A DNA stretch of 64,000 nt from Usnea hakonensis (Eukaryota > Ascomycota > Lecanoromycetes > Lecanorales > Parmeliaceae): assembly GCA_013423325.1 (NCBI GenBank), contig BLJB01000056.1, positions 1 through 64,000 on the forward strand, given 5' to 3'. Shown in pieces: positions 1 through 8,942 of this stretch; position 1 is the stretch's first letter; every line of letters starts with the position of its first letter. The notes beneath the pieces are model-generated. The model ran no database searches. It saw only the letters and a program-made list of their open reading frames with translations, and was not told where the DNA came from. Made by a program: the position numbers and the translations under genes.

Positions 1-930
1 GGGGGGAGGGGGGAGGGGGGAGGGAGAAGGGGGAGGAGTTGTGGGGAGGGGGAGGGTGTTACTTAGGTATGTATATATTTTTTTGCGTTGGAGGGTGGGG
101 GGGGGGAGGGAATGGATGAATGGGGTGGGTGGGTAGTGGGGTTGAGAAGTGTTAGTAGTGTTGTGTTATATTGTGTGTGAGGGGTGGTGAGGATTTGAGA
201 TGGGATGGGAGGGAGGGATAAGTGCTAAATACATATCAATGGGGTTACCAGGTTCCTCTCGCGATTACTATAATATTTATCAAATCGCTATAGCTTCGCA
301 AAGATGGTCACCTTAGCCCCGAGTATACATACTTCCAGAACCCGACACTGTCGCGGCTTCTGTGCTAACGAATCGAGTGAAATACGGACGAGGAGGCAGA
401 GAAGATGTGTTTTCTGTTTGAGAGGAGAGGAGAGGAGAGGAGAGGAGAGGAGAGGAGAGGTGGTGTGATCTGGGATGTTGATGTTATGCAAGTGGAAGGG
501 AATATGTGGATATTAATTGTTGTAGACTGTTAGTGTAGGTGAAATATTAGCTCGCTCTCTTGATTGACTTTGTACCTCTGATGAAGTTGGTGCGTATGCG
601 ACGTATAAGTATTCTACCTCTGCCAAGTGCATCCCCCAGCTAATGCCCCTTGCCGAGCGTATTGTACTCAGCGGGTGCTCACAACCCCCCAGCTCTAGCG
701 CTACCTGCGTCGAGCTGTAGACCCGCGCTCGTCTATCCCATGTGCCTGAGAAGAGCCTACAGCGACGGCTATAGGAATTCCGTAATAAGCGCAGTTGCGC
801 CCCCGTATCCATCCGCCAAGCGAAACTATCATTATCCTGGACTCAACGATGTCCCTATAAAAACTTCCCTTCCAGAATTGAGCAGTATTCATCTTTTCCG
901 TAGGTTCACACTCATACTCTCAAAGTCGCC
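1..930. other. Gene-free left end with microsatellite
   Basis: No supportable gene. The first 230 bases are G-rich low-complexity DNA. A pentanucleotide microsatellite (AGAGG unit, about eight copies) lies near 421-460. The last 80 bases before 931 carry a TATA-like stretch (tataaaaac near 856) and are probably the promoter of the secreted-protein gene that follows. Confidence 0.6.
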
Positions 931-1716
931 ATGAAATCATTCATCGTCGCTTTCTTTGTTTCCCTGCTTTATTCTAGCCTCACAGCCGGCGTGGTCATTC
1001 CATCTTCACCAGCCATAGAGACGCCAAACAACACTTTCTTGGCAGACGACCTCGATAAAACGCACTGCAGTAGCGATCATGCCTCCTATGGCCAAATTCG
1101 TGACGGCAGCGCCATTTGTTTACTCGCCATGCACCAACTGCTCCACTCCCCCAAAATTACTACCCTCCCACGCATGTACCCCATGGACTTTGTTTCCTCC
1201 ACCGCACCTCTCCCCGCCGAGGGCAACGGCTTTCGAACGCCATGGAGATCCACTTATGGTGAGTCAACGATCCACGGTCAGCATTCATGATATCGAATAA
1301 CTGATTCGCTGGGCAACAGGGGAGTGCACGGTGGCTATTGCCTTGCTCGGTGAAGTCCCTGCACACTTCACGCCCGAAGCGTCCGCAACCCCGTCTGGCC
1401 AGAGCGCGATTGTCTTGAAGGGCAGTTTGGAGCGGGCGAGTAACAATTTGGGGAATTGTTTCACGCCTCCTTCTGGCACCAACATAGGCTGGGCAGAGGT
1501 TGGTAAGTGCATTGATTTCCTTCTGCATCGAAACCAGTCTTGGACATCGAGAGATCTTAAGATTACTAATCCAGGTCAGGTACACTTATGAGCGCTGTTA
1601 AGGTGGGAATCTTTGTGTTCAAGAATGGGTCGCCGATTGATCGGGCTATCCCAGACGGGCCTCGCATTCCCAGCACCTTGTCTAGCAATCTGACGGCCGA
1701 TCTCACGGTCGAATGA
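931..1716 (+). CDS. Small secreted protein, unknown function (3 exons)
   Basis: Three exons (931-1258, 1320-1502, 1580-1716) join in frame to 215 codons plus stop, with GT-AG borders and introns of 61 and 77 bp. The product starts with a clear signal peptide (MKSFIVAFFVSLLYSSLTAG), so it should enter the secretory pathway. The mature part has four cysteines (in the contexts HCSS, ICLL, GECT and GNCF), which could form two disulfides, and no transmembrane segment. I recognise no domain. The size and Cys content fit the broad class of small secreted or effector-like fungal proteins, but that is inference. It stands alone, about 150 bp upstream of the P450 relic. The alternative 3' splice site at 1575 of the second intron leads to an early stop, so the site ending at 1579 was chosen because it keeps the frame open for 45 more codons. 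Confidence 0.7.
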
Positions 1717-1870
1717 CGTCTGGATATCATAGTATGGTTAAGGAGGTGGAAAGGAGTACGCGCCTCGTGGGAATTGCTGGAGGTTGGCTGTGTGTAGAAT
1801 AGTAGATGGGTGAGAAACGGTGTTTTTGACACATGTGTAGTAGATAAAGCCATGAACCAACTGGTTTTCA

Positions 1871-2562
1871 TTGAAGAGATTCGAGAAAAAAGGCTCAGTG
1901 ATCCCAGTCATCAGGTCGTGGACCTCAACGCTAGCTCTACATGTGATTTCGAGCGGGTTCTTTGATAAGAGACTCGAGATGGGATCAGTATGGAACGCTT
2001 TCAGCAATTCCACCCGGACATCAGTTGGCGAGCGCATGGACCGTCGAAAAGGACTACCAAGCGCTTCAAAAAGACTATATTTTCGCGATCCAGAAAGAAG
2101 TGCTCTTTCTTTATAATCCAGCCTCGTTTATCGTACGGAGAACGGTCGAGGCCAAGACTGTGGTTGACTCCAAGGCAAGGTCTCACGTGATCCCTGAGGA
2201 CACCCTCTCCCTCATCAATACCGGAGCGTAATCCAGCGGTATGGACAAAGCCAGAGGTAGCATCTGAAAGACGCGCTGCGCTATCTGACTCACCGGCTTT
2301 CTATTTCGATCCAGAGAGATGGTTAGGTACCACTGACAGACCAGACGACGTCAAAGGTACACTCCCAATTTGGCGTGCTTTTGGCGCCGGAGGGAGAGCT
2401 TGCCCTGGAAGAACCTTTGCGCAGATCGAGATGACATCGGTCATGGCAACGCTGTTTCAAGAGTACTCATTGGAACCGATCGTGAGTGAAAAGACATTGC
2501 GGGAATGTCAAGGAGACGAAACTCTGGTATGGGAGAGGACGAGAGACGCGGGAATCAAGTGA
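1871..2562 (+). pseudogene. Cytochrome P450 relic (C-terminal half, frameshifted)
   Basis: Conceptual translation in shifting frames gives P450 landmarks in the right order. First comes a segment ending in VIPEDTLSLINTGA (1962-2231). After a one-base frame change at about 2229 come NPAVWTKPE, the FDPERW motif (about 2308) and the haem-binding loop FGAGGRACPG with its Cys ligand (about 2380-2412). The open frame ends at TGA 2560-2562. The I-helix and the whole N-terminal half are missing or unreadable. The frame change and the lack of a 5' part mean no functional enzyme can be made, unless an unrecognised intron explains the shift. It lies directly upstream of a diterpene cyclase fragment, so it was probably a tailoring oxidase of a lost terpenoid locus (inference). 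The FGAGGRACPG loop itself is intact. Confidence 0.75.
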
Positions 2563-2843
2563 TGTATGATGATATCGGGGCCAATATCAGTATTGGCCTG
2601 ATGAAGGAGCTTCCGATTTGGGTCGTCAAGAAGAAGCATTAAGCTCTGGCGTTCTAAACCCTTCCGTTTACGCTGGAAACGATATGTCGCTATAGTGGGA
2701 CTGTGAGTTAATGGCTCTTGACATCGGATGTTTTGTGAATCGATGGCTTCAGGCCCACGGTAATGCTATCTTTAAAAAGGTAGCTCGTACTGGATTCAGG
2801 CGCCACAGTATCCTCTCTGGGTGAGGAGAATTAATTTATAAAA

Positions 2844-3184
2844 GCTGTTGGCGACTGCATTAAAGGAGCCCTTCGCTCAGGTGGTGTTTTAGTCGGCTTT
2901 GGTATGTATAGCACTCGATGAAAAATTCCTCCATAGGCTAATCTTGGAAAGCACCTCACATGTTGGCAGATGCAGATGATACTTCGAAAACGCTTTTGAC
3001 TCTCGGTCTACTCAAGAGGCCATTCGCAGACCCTCAGCAGATCATATCTAGCTTCAATTCAGCGCGTTGCTTTGAGACGTACTTGACTGAAAGAAATCGA
3101 AGCCTCAGCTCTAATTCCAATGTCTTAGATGCACTTCTTCACCAAGAGGCGGCATGTAACGATTTTCTCGTAGGTAGAAAGTAG
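2844..3184 (+). pseudogene. Class II diterpene cyclase (CPS/KS-type) fragment
   Basis: Two exon pieces (2844-2901 and 2952-3184, intron gtatgt...ag of 50 bp) encode about 97 residues of a fungal bifunctional diterpene synthase. They show the Gly-rich lead-in (RSGGVLVGF), the class II protonation motif DADD (codons 2969-2980, followed by TSKTLLTL) and the conserved follow-on FETYLTERNRSLSSNSNVLDALLH. In such enzymes the DxDD Asp starts cyclisation of geranylgeranyl diphosphate to a copalyl-type product, and a separate C-terminal DDxxD domain finishes it. Here no class I domain is seen, a stop ends the frame at 3184, and there is no start upstream (in-frame TAA near 2832). Another open stretch at 3198-3340 (NNVDFTVLIKEVRRRCYRRL) may be further debris of the same gene. 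This is a relic, not an active synthase. Confidence 0.8.
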
Positions 3185-3374
3185 AGCGAAGAGCCTTTGT
3201 CTCAACAACGTGGATTTCACTGTATTGATCAAAGAGGTTCGAAGACGATGTTACAGACGCCTTTGTCATTGGAAACACCATCCGGACCTCCTGAAATCAA
3301 TCCAAACATGGTTTCAACACGCCCAAGCCCCAGCGTTAGGGTAAAAGCGAGTCGGCTGAGGCGGCGCGAAGCTA

Positions 3375-3790
3375 TTAGACTTGCATAATTAATAAAGAAG
3401 GCAGAATTTCATGGTCAATCTGATCGAACAAAGGATACACGTAATCATATACATATACGTCGTAGAAATTGCTTGAAACATGTTCGGTGTTGTCGAACGA
3501 GGGAAACTGTGTCAGCATGCCAAGCCTTTTAGCGTTGATCACAAAGTACGAGTACCTTGCTTCACCAAACATGCGATACACCCTGAGAACACCACCACCA
3601 ACTGCTATCATGGAGGAACTTGCCGCTTCTTCGATACCTCCAGCAAACGCATTAGCCTCACTTGCCAAACCGAACTCAAGTTCCCGTCGTCCTCCAGTAT
3701 AATCGACAGTCGGCCTGGCCTCGCACCCCATTGGCAACTCTCTACAATTGCCATTAAAGCCTCCGGAACGTCCCTCGCTCCTACCTCACT
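3375..3790 (-). other. Unresolved ORF, overlapped by an opposite ORF
   Basis: The minus strand is open over about 135 codons, ending at 3375. The composition is protein-like (for example SMIAVGGGVLRVYRMFGEARY) and there is a possible acceptor AG at its upstream edge. The plus strand is also open at 3744-4039 with natural-looking sequence (GPRVLLYFGNAAPICHQ, then KWVGVDLQDRPSEAGYWKWK). They overlap only slightly and could be convergent exons or decayed remnants. Neither has a start codon in a good place and I recognise neither. Kept as unresolved coding-like sequence. Confidence 0.25.
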
Positions 3791-4229
3791 CCTTCTCAGA
3801 CTCTCTTCCAGCCTTTGCAACTATGGAAGTATCACGGAGCCCGTGACTTGGCCATTGGACCGCGCGTCCTCTTATACTTTGGAAATGCGGCACCAATCTG
3901 CCACCAGCACACATACTTTATGCGCGACACCCATGACTCGATGTTAGATAATAAGTGGGTAGGGGTGGACCTTCAGGATAGACCTTCTGAAGCTGGTTAT
4001 TGGAAATGGAAGAGCTGGGGCTTTACGGCGGAAAAGTAATGGCATTGATTCATCCTACATCAAGCGGATCATTCTAGTAAGAATCATTTCTGCCAATGCT
4101 CGATTCTTTTCCGGTGCGATATCTGACTGGTTTGGTTCACTAGGCTGAACCCACCGCTGGCGTTGCGCCTCAACGACCGCGATCCCCTCATCAGGAAAAA
4201 AAAACAACCGGCAACAGAAAAATATAACA

Positions 4230-4383
4230 AAGTAAAAGATATTTCCCAAACGTACCTCAGGTACGTTTCGTACTTTCTATCGGTAGCCTAATACCAACGA
4301 AAAGGACTAGGGGGGAAGAAAAAAAAAAAAAAAGAAGAAAGTAAAAAATATTTCCCAAACGTACCTCAGGTACGTTTCATACT
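4230..4383. repeat. Pair of 45-bp direct repeats, each with a 21-bp palindrome
   Basis: Two near-identical copies (4230-4274 and 4339-4383, two mismatches noticed) lie 109 bp apart. Each contains the palindrome AAACGTACCTCAGGTACGTTT (4248-4268 and 4357-4377), symmetrical except for the centre base. The spacer is A-rich. There is no gene in 4040-4900. Confidence 0.85.
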
Positions 4384-4902
4384 CTAGAATATCGGACATT
4401 ATTAGAAAGAAGAAGAAGAATTAGAAAGAGCGAATTCTCTTCTCCAAAACCTTAGTAAACGCCCCTCACCCGCCCCTACCTCCCAACCAAAACGATGACA
4501 CTAACAATTCTATATAGAAAATATACCCCATCACCACCCATCTCTTCCACCTGATGTGCCACGCCCGCTACCTTCCCTTCCTTTTTACGGACGGCGATCT
4601 CCTTCTCCTCTTCGTCTTCCGAGTCTTTCACATATCCACCCTTTCAGGATATCCTCGCGAGACAAAAGCGCACCAGCTCGCTCAACTTACGGCAGCTTTC
4701 AAGATGCTGATCTCAAGATTGCTAGCAATATGACATGCGATATCACATTTCGATTTGGCAAGTGACAGGGAAAGGATTGAGAAAAATCTTAGCCATATTC
4801 TCAGAAAGACCCCACAGGAACTTGTGTTAACGCCCAAAAAAACCATTTGTCTTCTATACAACATAGGCTCAGAAGAACACTCGCTCTACGTATGTCACGC
4901 AT

Positions 4903-5597
4903 TCAACGTCCCGTATAAGCGCTGACGCCGGTATAATTACCAGGACCCGAATAACGCCCAACAATGAAGTTCGCTCCGCTCCTAGTCTTCGCCGACGCCA
5001 ATCCCACATGAGTCGTTGACGGCCAGATCACCTAGATACCCATCAGCATTCCCAATCCCGAAAGCGACCCCTCTTCACATCAAAGCCACACAACAAACCG
5101 TACCTGCGTATAATGCCCATAGCTCTCAAAATTCCCCTCCCCAATCTTCTCCCCATGATACACCTTCCGCTCATCAACCCACCCCTGACTCCCAGCCGCC
5201 AGCGAACCTCCAGCGCTCGTCCAGTAGAGATTCTCGCCCTGATTGGGTCTCTCCGCACCCGTACTGTGTTGCAAGCCCGCGTCTCTGTTGGCGAGGTAGT
5301 GCGCCCATTCCTCGGCCGCGGCGGTGAGGTGCGAGTCCCAGATGAGGTCTGGGCGGTGGACAGAGGTTTGCTTCGTGGCTGCTTCACGGGCTGGGGTGCG
5401 GGGGCAAAGAGTGGTCAGTATATTACGTTGAAGAGGGAAATCAGGATGGTTGTGGTGGCACCTTGGTTGTGGATTTTCAGAGCTTCGCTTTGTGCGGGGG
5501 ATATGTTTGAGGCGGGGTGGGGATGCTGTGGCGGCTGTTCGTGCGCTGGGGGCTTTGGTTCATCATGTGTGGCGGGGAGAGGCTGTTGGATTGCCAT
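4903..5597 (-). CDS. CAP-superfamily (SCP/PR-1-like) protein, 3 exons
   Basis: Exons 5597-5462, 5390-5104 and 5031-4903 join in frame with GT-AG introns of 71 and 72 bp. The protein shows the CAP order: EALKIHNQARE near the N-terminus (the alpha-1 HN motif), PDLIWDSHLTAAAEEWA, GENLYW, then GEKIGEGNFESYGHYTQ and VIWPSTTHVGLASA (the CAP1 HYTQxxW and G-x-A region), ending in GRYSGPGNYTG near residue 175. CAP proteins are usually secreted and bind sterols or act in host interaction or defence. This model starts at MAIQQPLPATHDEPK, which is not a signal peptide. An upstream exon with the leader may be missing, or the protein may be intracellular; the frame is open further upstream but shows no hydrophobic leader. 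The Pro-rich lead (residues 5-33) precedes the domain. Confidence 0.82.
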
Positions 5598-6912
5598 GAT
5601 GCGAGATAGGGTGTTTTTTGAGATGGGTGCGTAATTTAGATCAAAGAAAATACTAGGTATCTGGTAATTGTCTCGAACAACAGATACAGAAACCAAACAG
5701 AAACCTCCACCCCAATATATATATACCCCCTCCCCTCCCCTCTCCAATCCCACATCACTCCATCCATCCCCAACATCACCTAATCCAATCCTACCCCATC
5801 CCATCCCATCCTCCCTCTAAATATATCACCATCATCATTCCCATCATCTGCGGCTGAAAAGCGGCATTGCGCATTGCCCCCAGGATCCCCCATTCCTCCG
5901 CTCAGCCTCATCCTGTGGATCTTACCAACATTTTGCGCCACATAGAGATAGCGCTCTTCGCGGAAGAAGAGATTGTGAAGGGAAGGGGGGAAGATGGGGG
6001 GGGGGTATCTGAGAGATGGGGATAGGGATAGGGAGGGGGAGTGGGATAGGGAGGGGGAGGGGGGTTGATTGGGGGGGAGAAGAGGAGGTGTGGGCGTAAT
6101 AGCATTTGCGGTCGTAATAGTTCTAGCGACACCTCGGTGAGGGTATGGTAATGGCACGCCGCTATTCAGCTAGTAGCTAGCGTATATTGAACAAACCATC
6201 AAAAAATAGCGAAGGACGCAAACGATGTAGCAACGTGATTGGTGGACATGTCTCACTAAGAAACTCTGAGCGCTTTTCTATTTTTTGACTGTGTTTGTGG
6301 GAGAGTGTGTACTCAGCAGTGAATCCGCGATATGTGGTCACTTCCGATCGTGAATTTTGCCATGACTCACTCAACACTGGGGGATGGTGGGGTTTTTATA
6401 TAACTTTACGGTGGCGTTGTCACGGGGGGACTTGTGAATGACGATACTGCTAGACAAGTATACGTGAGAGTGAAGTATATCGGAAAGCAGATCACGGGAA
6501 CGGACTACATGAACAAGCAAGCATTCATTCACTCCAGTGGCGATTTCATTCTCGATACAAAATTAGAGAACATGTGACGCTTGCTTAAACACACATTCAT
6601 GTCACTTTTACCACACACATCACATCGTTCCTAAGCTAGTGTGCAAAGTCGTCACCTATGGGTATAAAAGCCGCTCAAGAAAATTCAAACAAGACTTCTC
6701 TTCTTTTCTTTTCTTTTCCTCACGCAAGATTTATATAACGCTTCAGTTCTTCTATTTCCTTATATAGCAAGACGATATACCTTTATATATATATATATAT
6801 ACCGCACAACGTTGCTGCAAGTCTCAGACAAGTAAGTCTCACACAACCTGCTTGATCATCTACTTCATGCTAAAAAGACTCTAGCCTAGCTAGCCCAGAC
6901 GCTCTTCACAAA
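5598..6912. other. No supportable gene; low-complexity and promoter-like DNA
   Basis: C-rich and G-rich runs (5700-5820 and 5975-6090) make long open frames in several phases that look like low-complexity shadows. A CT-rich stretch (ttctttcttttc around 6700), an AT dinucleotide run near 6785 and TATA-like sequence just before 6913 look like the promoter and 5' leader of the next locus. Confidence 0.4.
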
Positions 6913-7009
6913 CATGAGCGGCATTGTTGACTCTGCTATTCCCCGGTAGTAAAGCGGATAAGAAGTGCAAGAAGCTGAAGACGAAAATCATCAAGGCTGG
7001 TCGAACGTG

Positions 7010-8340
7010 CCGCTGAGAGACACAAAGAAGACGCCCAATCAATCCAGCAAGCAACGAGGAGCAATTCAAAGTCTGGTTCTGGGGTCTGGGCGCAATACCC
7101 AAGCGTATGTTCAATCAAAGTAACAACGCATCATTCCAGCAACCGACGGCGGGGTCATCCCTCTTCAATACTCAAAGCGAGATTTTGAAACGCCGGCGTT
7201 CAAGGTTCTTAAGTGCACCCAGGCTCTTCGACGCTGTAATCGAGATGTGTCTCAGCGCGAGCTTTCGAAAGAGGAAGTCCGCGAGCAATACTCGCTAGCT
7301 CTGCTGAGTCTGTACCACCCAGAGGATGAGCAATACACCAGGCTCCTCGGTCAGGTATGTGCTTTTACTGCATGGTGTCATGGTACGTGGCTAACTTTTT
7401 ACTTATAGGCAGCGCCAAGTACTATCTATAGTCTATCATCATTTCAAGCCAGATGCTCCTCGCGAAGCCCTATCTCCAGAAGGCGATCCTCCCAATGACG
7501 GCGCTGGTCCATCAAACCCTCCCTCTTCTGGTCCAGGGGGCGGTCTCGGCGGTCCAGCGACACCATACACCCCTCCAGACGGCGAGAAAGTCCCGCCTAC
7601 CAGAATCACTGGTCAGAGCTTGCAGACAAAAATAGGTGTCTGGTGCGGAAGAAGACGAGGGATCCGACCACTGGGGTTTGGGTCAGAGACTCAAGGAGAC
7701 GGTTACGATTGCTGTCGGATATGATGAGCTTACCATCAAGACGCTTGGAGAGAAGCATGAAGAGGAACATGTCGGCCCACATTCACCTGGCTATCTCATC
7801 GAGCCGTTCCCCGACTTCTTTATCGTTTGGAGATGTGGTGAGGAAGATGATGGCCTACACCTTTCTGGCTATGTCACACAGCCATTCCAGTCTCTTCCAT
7901 GGCATCTCGTGGTCAATATCACTTTACAGCGGCATATCTTGGGCATGATACATGCTTCCGCAGGCTTGCCAGTGCCACCTACGCGGATTCCTCTCATGGG
8001 TGTTCTAGGTGGTCCAACAACTCCTTCATCTTACAAAGAACGTGACATTGCAAAACGTGACTTACCAACTTCCAAGAACAAGCATTCACAACCGCGGTGG
8101 AGAGAAAAGATCACTTACAGCAAGCGCCAGCTGCATGTCCACTATCCTAGAACAACCTTCCGAAGAGCATGCTCCAGAATTCGAGAGCCTTGGACCACAC
8201 TTCTTCTCTCGCCATCATCAGAACGAGTATGCTCCAGAATTCGAGAGCCTTGGACCATACTTCTTCTCCCAGATACCTAAGGAGCAAGGGAATGTGAGAA
8301 ATGATGGTTATCTATATATATACTATCCCTTTGGTTAAAG
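7010..8340 (+). CDS. Probable multi-exon hypothetical gene, structure unresolved
   Basis: Coherent coding pieces can be joined with GT-AG introns: about 7010-7104, 7140-7354 and 7413 onward (introns 7105-7139, very short, and 7355-7412). The product includes EEQFKVWFWGLGAIPK, then a charged helical stretch with ALRRCNRDVSQRELSKEEV and SLALLSLYHPEDEQY, then YHHFKPDAPREALSPEGDPP and a Pro/Gly-rich tail. After about 7600 two frames look equally natural and the frame cannot be chosen. The last part (about 8120-8338) contains a 60-bp direct repeat that keeps frame (APEFESLGP twice). A possible start is ATG 6913, but I cannot connect it in frame. No domain recognised. It may be one gene, two, or a decayed one. 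Confidence 0.35.
8167..8269 (+). repeat. 60-bp direct repeat inside open frame
   Basis: The stretch starting at 8167 recurs at 8227 with a period of exactly 60 bp (20 codons); about 42 bp are near-identical with only two or three changes. It encodes APEFESLGP-[HY]-FFS twice, so the duplication preserved the reading frame. Confidence 0.85.
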
Positions 8341-8738
8341 AAGCAGATCTCAGCCACCTCTTCGGGCATTGCATCGGAAACCCCGGACAGCCAACCTGAC
8401 CCGACTCTGATCAACCCCTGCTGCTCACAATCACGAAAGAAAGATGGCGATGTTATGAAGTGTTTACCGCTTCGATTACACTCATACACACATACAATAC
8501 ACTCAAACCGCCGTTTTTTCAAACCACTCGATCTATACGACTACCCATTTTCCCATAGACGAGAGAAAAGGGAAGGCCTGGCTCAAAGCCCCCTTCCAAG
8601 ATGTTCACCATGAGAGCTGCCACCCGCCACAGCGGAGATACACATACAGATACAAACAGACGGGAAGACGTTTTACAAAACAGCGAGAGCGGGCGATGAG
8701 AGAGTCGCGCAGGGAGAAAGCGTCCACTTTCCCTATCC

Positions 8739-8942
8739 TATAACGAGTGCGCTTGACTCGGAGGCTTTTGACGCCGCGAGTATGTTGTTGGAGTGGGAGT
8801 AAGGGGGTTGGGTGGGGTGGTGGGCTAAGTTTCGCAATACTATAACGAGCATACTTGACTCGGAGGATTTTGACGCCGCGAGTGTGTCGGTGGAGTTGGA
8901 GTAAGGCGGTTGGGTGGGGTGGTGGGATAAACTTTCTCAAAA
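8739..8942. repeat. 102-bp tandem duplication
   Basis: Two adjacent copies (8739-8840, 8841-8942) start with TATAACGAG and share TTGACTCGGAGG, TTTTGACGCCGCGAGT and GGTTGGGTGGGGTGGTGGG. They diverge at roughly 15-20 positions. The unit is a multiple of three and the minus strand stays open across both copies (repeated HTRGVK and RVKxxRYxI peptides). I see no convincing gene around it. Confidence 0.85.
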
